Below are positions 15,629 through 21,586 of a stretch of DNA of 54,139 bases, in pieces (positions within the stretch are counted from its first letter, which is position 1; each line of letters starts with the position of its first letter). The notes below the pieces were generated by a model. The model worked only from the letters and a program-made list of their open reading frames with translations, had not been told where the DNA came from and searched no databases. The position numbers were made by a program, and so were the translations under genes. The DNA lies in NCBI GenBank assembly GCA_009785335.1, contig WQWM01000013.1:1-54139 (forward strand), in the 5' to 3' direction. The stretch comes from Oscillospiraceae bacterium. GTDB taxonomy: Bacteria > Bacillota > Clostridia > Oscillospirales > Acutalibacteraceae.

Positions 15629-16903
15629 TTAGAGCACGTAATCGGTGATGCAGTCGTACCAATGCACATAAGTTTCGCCGTTGACGGTGATTTGCTGGTT
15701 TTGCGGGAACATTTCGCTCCACAGCTCACCGCCAGGATGATTCTGGTTATAGCGCTTGATGTTCCAATCGTTGCGATTGAACCTGCGCCACAACACGGTT
15801 TTGCCGTTTTGGTCAATGTATTGCTCGCTGAACACACCGTTGTTATAAAGCTCGCTGTCTACCACGCAGATGGTATCGTAGGTTTTGTCGCCCAACTGCA
15901 CGGTAAAGCGCCCCACAACATCCATCACCTGTTTTTCATTGCGGCAGGTGTATTCACTGCCTTGTTTGGTCACGGTGCCGCGTGCGTGCAGATTAGTTTC
16001 GTTGCCGCAGTTGTTTTCGCCAAAGCCCCAGTTGGGGATAAAATCATCGACATCCAGGAAGGTGAAGAATTTCTTCACGCCATTTTCGCTGTGACTTTCG
16101 GCCAAAATGCGGCAGTGGGTGTCGGTGAGTTGTGCAACAAAACTGCGCGGCACGTCATGGTCAGTTGCGCTAATCTCCACGCCTTCAATGCCGTGCACCA
16201 TCGCCTTGCCGGTCACCTGCATGGTGCATTGGTCAGTGCGTTTGCGTGCGGGGAAATCATACATCGCCCAGGAGATTGTTTCGCCAAGCTTAGGCACAAT
16301 AAACCAGCCCATCATTTCTTCCCATTTCACCGCAAACGGTGGCTTGTCACAGGGCGTGATGGTATACGCCGGCATGGTGTTGGGTAAAGTTTTCATCGTG
16401 TTTTCTCCTTTGGTTGGCTGGGGCGGGAATGGATAAGCCTGCTTGAAGTTTTGCTTTGCGATGTGCAGCCTGCTTTTCACGGTGCCAAGCGGAATATGCA
16501 ACAATTGAGCGATTTCGGCCTGCGGCTTTTGCTTGAAATAGAACAAAAACAAGATTTGCTTGTCTTTGTCCGCCAGATTATCCAGCGTATCCCGCACCAT
16601 CTCCGTGTCTGAAATACCATAGCGGCTCATCGAAACTACCGTGTCTACGGTGTCGTCAAAGGCAATTTCGTGCCGCTTTGCCATTGCGCGATAAAAATCG
16701 TTGCACTTGTTTGCCGCAATTTTCAGCAGCCAGGGCTTAAAGCTTTCGGGATTTTTCACGCTGTGCATGTTGCGACAGGCCGCAATGGCCACCTCTTGCA
16801 GCACGTCGTCCGCATCGGCAGTTGAGGGCAGCTTGTAGGTCACGAACCGCTTCAGTGCAGGCTCGCAGGCTAAATACAGCTGCTCAAAAGCAGTGTTATC
16901 CAT
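15629..16903 (-). CDS. ECF sigma factor fused to a C-terminal domain of unknown function
   Basis: A 424-aa protein. Residues about 1-165 are an ECF-type sigma-70 factor: region 2 with DADDVLQEVAIAACRN and PWLLKIAANKCNDFYR, region 4 with LADKDKQILFLFYFKQKPQAEIA and the helix-turn-helix IPLGTVKSRLHIAKQ. Residues about 170-424 are a soluble domain rich in Trp, Asp and Asn (EEMMGWFIVPKLGE, FLDVDDFIPNWGFGENNCGNE, RRFNRNDWNIKRYNQ) that I do not recognise. The junction keeps an AAAGGAG and an in-frame ATG at 16396, so the second domain could also be made alone as 255 aa. The start at 16903 has GGGTGG upstream; a GTG 9 bases earlier is possible. No anti-sigma gene adjoins it. Confidence 0.75.
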   Translation of the reverse strand: MDNTAFEQLYLACEPALKRFVTYKLPSTADADDVLQEVAIAACRNMHSVKNPESFKPWLLKIAANKCNDFYRAMAKRHEIAFDDTVDTVVSMSRYGISDTEMVRDTLDNLADKDKQILFLFYFKQKPQAEIAQLLHIPLGTVKSRLHIAKQNFKQAYPFPPQPTKGENTMKTLPNTMPAYTITPCDKPPFAVKWEEMMGWFIVPKLGETISWAMYDFPARKRTDQCTMQVTGKAMVHGIEGVEISATDHDVPRSFVAQLTDTHCRILAESHSENGVKKFFTFLDVDDFIPNWGFGENNCGNETNLHARGTVTKQGSEYTCRNEKQVMDVVGRFTVQLGDKTYDTICVVDSELYNNGVFSEQYIDQNGKTVLWRRFNRNDWNIKRYNQNHPGGELWSEMFPQNQQITVNGETYVHWYDCITDYVL

Positions 16904-16973
16904 ATTCACCACCCGCCATGTTTGAATTTGAAATCGATTTCACCCATATAGACGCGCAAACACAGCAAAAGGT

Positions 16974-17663
16974 TCATTTTCGACAAATAATATATAGCCG
17001 CTCCTGCTCCTCGTCTGGGGCGGGCAGCGTTTTTTCAACGGAAAAGCCCGCTTTGTTCAGCCATGCCGTTAGCTCTTTAATGCTGTATACACGCTCGCAA
17101 AATTTCTCAGTCACGTCGCCAAAATCCAAAGTGATTTCGGTCATGCATTGTTCGGGCAGCCAGCGGTTGTGCCACACGAGTGTCGCTTCGCTGTGCTCAT
17201 AGCAAAACGTGTTGTTGCCCAGCACGTGCTCATGTTTATATAGTGTATTTACGTCAAGGATAAATGGCGCGCCGGGTTCTAAGAACAGCGCAAGACGCTT
17301 GAAGAACTTACGCACATGTGCAGGGTTGGTGATATGGTTGAGGCTATCCGTGAGGCAAATGGCAGCCTGCGCGGTGCCGTAAAGATCAAGCTGCTCAAGC
17401 CGTTGGCACAACAGCAATTGTTGCGGGTTGCGTTCGCGGGCAACGCTGAGCATGTCGGCGCTGGCGTCTACGCCAATGACATCGTAGCCCTGTGCAAACA
17501 ACGCATGAGAGTAAATACCCGTGCCGCAAGCTAAATCCAGCACGGTGTCTCCAGCGTTGGCATAACAAGACAACAGCGCACAGATAAACTCCGTGCGCTT
17601 TTTGTACTGCATGTTCTGTTGCGTGAAGGCGTCGTAAAAACGCGCCAAGGTGCGATAGCTCAT
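16974..17663 (-). CDS. class I SAM-dependent methyltransferase
   Basis: A 229-aa soluble methyltransferase. Motif I is TVLDLACGTGIYSHAL near 39-54 and motif II VIGVDASADML near 62-72; a hydrophobic strand LEPGAPFILDVNTLYK carries motif III. This layout is that of the UbiE/BioC-like class of unknown substrate. It overlaps the 3' end of yerC by 4 bases (ATGA), so the two are translated together. It lies about 70 bases upstream of the sigma fusion gene and may be in one transcript with it. C-terminus ends in a short basic tail (YIICRK). Confidence 0.85.
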   Translation of the reverse strand: MSYRTLARFYDAFTQQNMQYKKRTEFICALLSCYANAGDTVLDLACGTGIYSHALFAQGYDVIGVDASADMLSVARERNPQQLLLCQRLEQLDLYGTAQAAICLTDSLNHITNPAHVRKFFKRLALFLEPGAPFILDVNTLYKHEHVLGNNTFCYEHSEATLVWHNRWLPEQCMTEITLDFGDVTEKFCERVYSIKELTAWLNKAGFSVEKTLPAPDEEQERLYIICRK

Positions 17664-18004
17664 TCGCCTTGAATATCCTCGTCGTCAAACTCGGTTTCGC
17701 TCATTTCAACGTCCCAGCGGCGGGGAAGGCGCGGGAAGATGGTGCGGAAACTGTCGTTGCCATACACCAAGCTGCGGTTAACGCGGCTGATGGTTGCGGT
17801 GGATGCGGAAGTTTCTTTCACAATGTCGCTATACACGCGTTTGTCGCTGAGCATTTTTGCCACGATGATGCGTTGCGAAATGGCCTTGAGTTCTTGTGCG
17901 GTGCAAAGATCCTCAAAAAAATCGCGGCACTCGTCCATGTTTTTTAGTGAAAGCACTGCCCGGAATAAATAATCGTTGCTGAGTTTTTGAATGCTGTTAT
18001 TCAA
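17660..18004 (-). CDS. yerC: YerC/YecD-family TrpR-like DNA-binding protein
   Basis: A 114-aa helical protein of the TrpR superfamily. The diagnostic part is LFRAVLSLKNMDECRDFFEDLCTAQEL followed by SQRIIVAKML and a helix-turn-helix VYSDIVKETSASTATISRVNRSL. YerC homologues in Firmicutes are proposed regulators of amino-acid genes, including histidine genes; the his operon lies 10 kb away in this window, but no shared operator has been shown. The start at 18004 has GGAGGAGAA upstream and a strong promoter about 90 bases before it. The last 4 bases overlap the methyltransferase gene. Confidence 0.88.
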   Translation of the reverse strand: MNNSIQKLSNDYLFRAVLSLKNMDECRDFFEDLCTAQELKAISQRIIVAKMLSDKRVYSDIVKETSASTATISRVNRSLVYGNDSFRTIFPRLPRRWDVEMSETEFDDEDIQGE

Positions 18005-18096
18005 ATGCGTTCTCCTCCTGTTTCACTTCTTTTTTAACGTCCTAAGCTCTAAACTCGGTGCAACCTCCCCTGATTGCGCCGTAAGCTTATAACAGC

Positions 18097-18125
18097 ATTA
18101 TAGTGCATGAAAGCGCGAAAGTCAA
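18097..18125 (-). promoter_or_regulatory. sigma-A promoter of yerC
   Basis: Minus strand: TTGACT (18125-18120), 17-bp spacer, TATAAT (18102-18097). The leader carries TATAA-CAGCA-TTATA, a small dyad overlapping the -10. Confidence 0.75.
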
Positions 18126-18493
18126 TAGGAAATGCTTGCTAGAACAGGAAAGAATTTGATGGTTGGGGTGTCAATGTCAACTTTTTCCGTGGCAACGCTG
18201 TAGCGTGGTATATTTCGGAATTTTGTCGCTTTAGTCTTCTGTACGATGAAGTTTAATGTGGTGCAGTCTACGTGCTTGGTTAAAATAAATGGCGCTTTTA
18301 GACTTTTGTATGGATAGATGCGGCGCTGCAAAGCAACGCCCTACAGGAGATGAGGCCAAAGGCCCTTGTTTCCCGCAATCTTGAAAGTGAAATCCCACGG
18401 CCTCGGGCCGGATTTCCTGTAGGGCGAGGCTCTGCCCCGCCGTGGACAACATTTTCGCGTCAATACAACCATATAAAACAGCCTCCTAATAAA
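18126..18493. other. gap between relB and yerC without a supported gene
   Basis: No credible coding sequence is seen: short minus-strand frames of 69 and 73 codons lack ribosome sites and cross a repeat. The only clear structure is the inverted repeat at 18321-18444. Confidence 0.6.
18321..18444. repeat. MITE-like inverted repeat with CGCCCTACAGGA ends
   Basis: Inverted arms CGCCCTACAGGA (18338-18349) and TCCTGTAGGGCG enclose about 65 bp, flanked by GGCGCTGCAAAGCAACGCC and GAGGCTCTGCCCCGCCG. It is a relative of the GTAGGGGCGG family but with a GTAGGGCG core, and it contains CGGCCTCGGGCCG. Confidence 0.65.
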
Positions 18494-18697
18494 TCACTGT
18501 CGCAAGCTTTCTTCTAATGCTTCTATCGTGTCGGCGTTGGGCGTGCGTGACACTTCAAACGGAATGCCCTGATTGCGCACAGCTTGCCGCAAAAACATAG
18601 TTAAAGCAGTTGACATGTTCAATCCAAGATCGTGGAACAGTTCTTCAGCTTGTTTTTTCAGTTCGGGGTCCATGCGCAGGCTAATATTCGTGGTCAT
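18494..18697 (-). CDS. RelB/DinJ-family antitoxin, orphan
   Basis: A 67-aa ribbon-helix-helix protein. The start TTNISLRMDPELKKQAEELFHDLG and the block LNMSTALTMFLRQAVRNQGIPFEV are typical of RelB/DinJ antitoxins, which neutralise a YafQ/RelE-type RNase and repress their own promoter. The start at 18697 has AAAGGAG 10 bases upstream; a TTG one codon earlier is possible. A strong promoter precedes it. The partner toxin would be expected directly downstream (below 18494), but that stretch has no supportable gene, so the antitoxin stands alone. Confidence 0.85.
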   Translation of the reverse strand: MTTNISLRMDPELKKQAEELFHDLGLNMSTALTMFLRQAVRNQGIPFEVSRTPNADTIEALEESLRQ

Positions 18698-18729
18698 CAA
18701 GCATATCTCCTTTCGGTTTTAGTATATGC

Positions 18730-18758
18730 ATTGTAACACAAAAGCCATGCGTTGTCAA
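18730..18758 (-). promoter_or_regulatory. sigma-A promoter of relB-like gene
   Basis: Minus strand: TTGACA (18758-18753), 17-bp spacer, TACAAT (18735-18730), preceded by TGTGT. Confidence 0.7.
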
Positions 18759-18761
18759 TAC

Positions 18762-19220
18762 TTACTTCTTCACCTTCAGCATCGCTTCCAGTTCTTCCAT
18801 GAAGGAGTGCAGGTCTTTGAACTCGCGATACACACTGGCAAAGCGGATGTAGCTGACTTCGTCTAGGCTTTTCAAATGTTCCATGGCAAGCTGGCCAATG
18901 CGCTCGGTGGGGATTTCGCGCTCCATGGAGTTTTGCAGCGCAAGCTCAATGGCATCGACTGCATGGTCAATGTCATCAAGTGAAACGGCGCGTTTGTCGC
19001 AGGCGCGACGCAGTGAGTTAAACAGCTTTTGGCGGTCGAAGCTCTCACGCGCGCCGCCTTTTTTCACCACAGTCAGCGGCACGGTCTCCACGATTTCGTA
19101 GGTCGTGAAGCGCTTGCGGCAGTCAGTGCATTCGCGGCGGCGGCGGATGCGTTCGTTGTCATCGGTGGGGCGTGAGTCAATCACCTTGCTTTCGTCGCAA
19201 GAGCAATAAGGGCATTTCAT
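18762..19220 (-). CDS. nrdR: transcriptional repressor NrdR
   Basis: The ATP/dATP-sensing repressor of ribonucleotide reductase genes. The 152-aa protein has the N-terminal zinc ribbon CPYC ... CTDC (residues 3-34) with the RRRRECTDCRKRFTTYE block, then an ATP-cone domain (about 49-139) with VVKKGGARESFDRQKL. Length and layout are those of the family. The start at 19220 is preceded by CCGGAGGT. A 12-bp palindrome lies upstream at 19254-19265. It follows the MBL gene by 58 bp on the same strand and could be the last gene of the rsgA transcript. Confidence 0.97.
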   Translation of the reverse strand: MKCPYCSCDESKVIDSRPTDDNERIRRRRECTDCRKRFTTYEIVETVPLTVVKKGGARESFDRQKLFNSLRRACDKRAVSLDDIDHAVDAIELALQNSMEREIPTERIGQLAMEHLKSLDEVSYIRFASVYREFKDLHSFMEELEAMLKVKK

Positions 19221-19253
19221 TGGGGACCTCCGGTTGGTTTTTGATAAAATTTA

Positions 19254-19265
19254 TTCAACGTTGAA
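19254..19265. promoter_or_regulatory. 12-bp palindrome TTCAACGTTGAA upstream of nrdR
   Basis: A perfect palindrome in the MBL-nrdR gap, about 35 bases before the nrdR start. It does not match the NrdR box. A candidate operator only. Confidence 0.3.
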
Positions 19266-19278
19266 CTATAATTCGAAG

Positions 19279-20061
19279 TCAATTATCGCGTACATTTGCA
19301 AAAACAAAATCAAGATTGTTGCTATACCCATGATGGGCGGTGAAAATATATTGGGCTTGAATCGTTGCAATGCTTGATATACTTTGTCTTGCTTGATTAC
19401 TGTTCATATCAGACAAATGAATCATCCGAGCAGCTCTGCCATTTCTGTTGAAAGCCATCGCATCACCGGTAAATAAGTATCTTTCATCAACCAGAAAAGA
19501 CATTGAACCTGGCGTGTGCCCTGGTGTTAAGAAGCCTTGTATCAAAACACCATCTACTTCAATCTGTTCATGATCAGTTAATGTTGTAAATTTATAAGGG
19601 AAAACAGGATTATTGATATTGGATCTCATGAGCCAAGAAAGAAGCAAAAATCGGCCACGTGCACGATTTGTGGTTCCATCAATCATTTGCACTTCATGTT
19701 CAGATAAATATAATGTTGCGTTCGGAAACAGTGAAATTGCGGCAGTATGGTCACTATCACTATGCGTTAAAAAAATGGCAACGATCTCTTGCGGCGAAAT
19801 CCCCAATGCATAAAGCTCTTGCTCTGCTTGGGTGATATCCTCTCCTGTATCAATCGCAATATAACCATGATTGCCTCTGATGAGAAAGAAATTGACCGTG
19901 CCGGTTTGAATCGCGTATACATTTTGCGTAATCGCCCTAGTTGCGAGTGGGTTAATTTGTATCGTGTCTAACAGCGTTCTTCCGAACAAGGCAGCAACCA
20001 ATATAATAAAGAAAAGGAATACGGATAGAGCAATATTCACCCAGCTTGGTAATGTTCGCAT
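19279..20061 (-). CDS. membrane-anchored metallo-beta-lactamase-fold hydrolase
   Basis: A 260-aa protein with one N-terminal membrane segment (about 8-30, VNIALSVFLFFIILVAALF) and an MBL domain outside the membrane. The metal motif reads THSDSDHT, that is HxDxDH, with Asp where the second His of HxHxDH normally is. Other ligands fit: a later His in GHTPGSMSF, the Asp in FTGDAM and the terminal His in FTAHHGYS. The group includes hydrolases, lactonases and RNases; the substrate here is unknown. It is noticeably richer in A+T than its neighbours. Its ribosome site (GATAGGAGAGAG) lies in a copy of the rsgA 3' end. Confidence 0.8.
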   Translation of the reverse strand: MRTLPSWVNIALSVFLFFIILVAALFGRTLLDTIQINPLATRAITQNVYAIQTGTVNFFLIRGNHGYIAIDTGEDITQAEQELYALGISPQEIVAIFLTHSDSDHTAAISLFPNATLYLSEHEVQMIDGTTNRARGRFLLLSWLMRSNINNPVFPYKFTTLTDHEQIEVDGVLIQGFLTPGHTPGSMSFLVDERYLFTGDAMAFNRNGRAARMIHLSDMNSNQARQSISSIATIQAQYIFTAHHGYSNNLDFVFANVRDN

Positions 20062-20065
20062 TCAT

Positions 20066-20110
20066 CTCTCTCCTATCCCAGTCGTGTTTATCTTTCAGCT
20101 CGTCATAGCT
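20066..20110 (-). repeat. relic copy of the rsgA 3' end
   Basis: About 35 bp here match the end of rsgA at 20731-20768, with an 18-bp identical core GTTTATCTTTCAGCTCGT. On the minus strand it reads YDELKDKHDWDR against RsgA YNELKDKRDWEK. The two copies are direct repeats flanking the lipoprotein gene. Confidence 0.65.
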
Positions 20111-20724
20111 AATATCTGCGTAGTTTGGTCTTCCGTGTTTCGCACATGTCCGAAGTTAGGGGGCAGCTGCGCAACAAGCCCATATTTTTCTCTGGCGTAT
20201 TCAGCAAGCACATCACGTTGCGCGATCTGTTCTGCAACCATGTCGTCATCGTCAAACAGCATGAATAAATATTCGTCGGTGAAGTATTCCAGTTGTGTTG
20301 AAATTTCTAAGCTTCCAAATTCCAGCGTATAAATCACTTCCACGATGTGAGTGTGTGCATCAAAGCGTTCCATCAATCGGTTATATCTCCCTGCAACAAA
20401 CAGCCAGCGCTCAGATACATCAATCTGAAATAAATCACCATTTTGCATATAAAATAGCATGCCAGAAGGCCCGTAAGTATATTCACCAGTATCGTAGTCA
20501 AGCAATGCTCTAGTTGTGGGTCTTGTCGTTAGAACACCTATTGCTCCATCATCATCTAAAGTCGCTAGATATGCATGCACAACGCCATCATAACCGTCCA
20601 TATATTCTCTTAACGCTGTGGCAAAAGGGTGTTCTGCATCATGTTCAGCGGGCGTTTGTCGCGGCGCGGCACAGGCTGCTAGCAGCACAGCAAGGCAACA
20701 AATGATAGCAAGGACTTTCTTCAT
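20095..20724 (-). CDS. predicted lipoprotein of unknown function
   Basis: A 209-aa exported lipoprotein. The first 20 residues are a type II signal (MKKVLAIICCLAVLL) ending in the lipobox LAAC, so the mature protein would be lipidated at about Cys18 and face outside. The rest is acidic, with no recognised domain; it contains alternating strands such as WLFVAGRYNRLMERF and many Asp (LFDDDDMVAEQ). It begins one base after the rsgA stop codon and borrows its ribosome site (GGGAG) from the last codons of rsgA. Its 3' end runs into a second copy of the rsgA tail. Confidence 0.75.
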   Translation of the reverse strand: MKKVLAIICCLAVLLAACAAPRQTPAEHDAEHPFATALREYMDGYDGVVHAYLATLDDDGAIGVLTTRPTTRALLDYDTGEYTYGPSGMLFYMQNGDLFQIDVSERWLFVAGRYNRLMERFDAHTHIVEVIYTLEFGSLEISTQLEYFTDEYLFMLFDDDDMVAEQIAQRDVLAEYAREKYGLVAQLPPNFGHVRNTEDQTTQILAMTS

Positions 20725-20725
20725 G

Positions 20726-21586
20726 CTATTTCTCCCAATCTCGTTTATCTTTCAGCTCGTTATATAGCGCCACATAGCTTTCGTGGCGGCTTTGCGCAAT
20801 TTCCCCTGCCGCAACGGCAGCCAGCACAGCACAGCCGCTATCTTTCACGTGTGCGCAGTCGTGAAACCTGCACTGGTCGGCATAATCGGCGAACTCCACA
20901 AAGCCTTGCGCCACGTTATCTTTGTCTAGCTCCAGGGCCTCAAAAAAAGCAAAGCCCGGGGTGTCGGCTACCCAACCACCCGCTGCAGGAAATAGCTGCA
21001 CATGGCGTGTGGTGTGGCGACCGCGCCCGAGCTTTTGGCTCACCTCACCGGTGGCAAGCTGCAATTGCGGTGCAATGCGATTGAGCAATGTGGACTTGCC
21101 CACGCCGGTGTTGCCGCAAAATGCGCTAGTTTTGCCTGCGAGCAGTGCAGCGATATCGCGCACATCGGTGTCAGGGTCAACTGAAAATGTGGGGTAGCCG
21201 CAGTTGGCGTAAATTTGCACAAAGGGCTGTGTGTCATCCAAATCACCTTTGGTGAAGACGATAACGGGCGCGATGCTCGCGATTTCCGCTGTGGCAATCA
21301 GGGTATCTAACAGCGGCAGATTGGGGCGTGGTTGGCGCATGCTGCAAAGCAAAAACAGCTGATCAAGATTAGCCACAGGCGGGCGGCGCAGCTCATTTTG
21401 GCGCGGCGCAATGGCGGTGATGTAGCCTTCAATCTCGCCGCCGCTGTGCAGTTCAATGTCGCAAAAATCGCCAACAAGCGGAGTGATGCCTTGCTTGCGG
21501 AACAAACCGCGTGCGCGGCACACCACCATGCCCTGTTCGGTGTTCACGGTGTAGTTATTGCCTTGAATACTGTGGATTCTATGCAT
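20726..21586 (-). CDS. rsgA: ribosome small-subunit GTPase RsgA
   Basis: A circularly permuted GTPase that acts in late 30S maturation. The 286-aa protein has an OB-fold N-terminal domain (1-65), then G4 (FTKGD, about 111-115, TKGD rather than NKxD), G1 GNTGVGKS (158-165), G3 DTPG (208-211) and a C-terminal zinc site with the spacing C-x4-C-x-H-x5-C at 239-252. The start at 21586 (MHRIHS) overlaps the prkC stop by 8 bases, with GAGGT inside prkC; an in-frame ATG 27 bases earlier is less likely. prkC-rsgA is the standard Firmicutes pair. Confidence 0.97.
   Translation of the reverse strand: MHRIHSIQGNNYTVNTEQGMVVCRARGLFRKQGITPLVGDFCDIELHSGGEIEGYITAIAPRQNELRRPPVANLDQLFLLCSMRQPRPNLPLLDTLIATAEIASIAPVIVFTKGDLDDTQPFVQIYANCGYPTFSVDPDTDVRDIAALLAGKTSAFCGNTGVGKSTLLNRIAPQLQLATGEVSQKLGRGRHTTRHVQLFPAAGGWVADTPGFAFFEALELDKDNVAQGFVEFADYADQCRFHDCAHVKDSGCAVLAAVAAGEIAQSRHESYVALYNELKDKRDWEK

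Noticed and set aside
15614-16387. Plus-strand 257-codon frame opposite the sigma fusion gene
   Set aside because: It is the antisense shadow of a gene with clear sigma motifs and has no ribosome site.
18122-18452. Toxin partner for the RelB-like antitoxin
   Set aside because: The short frames here lack ribosome sites, cross an inverted repeat and do not resemble YafQ/RelE.
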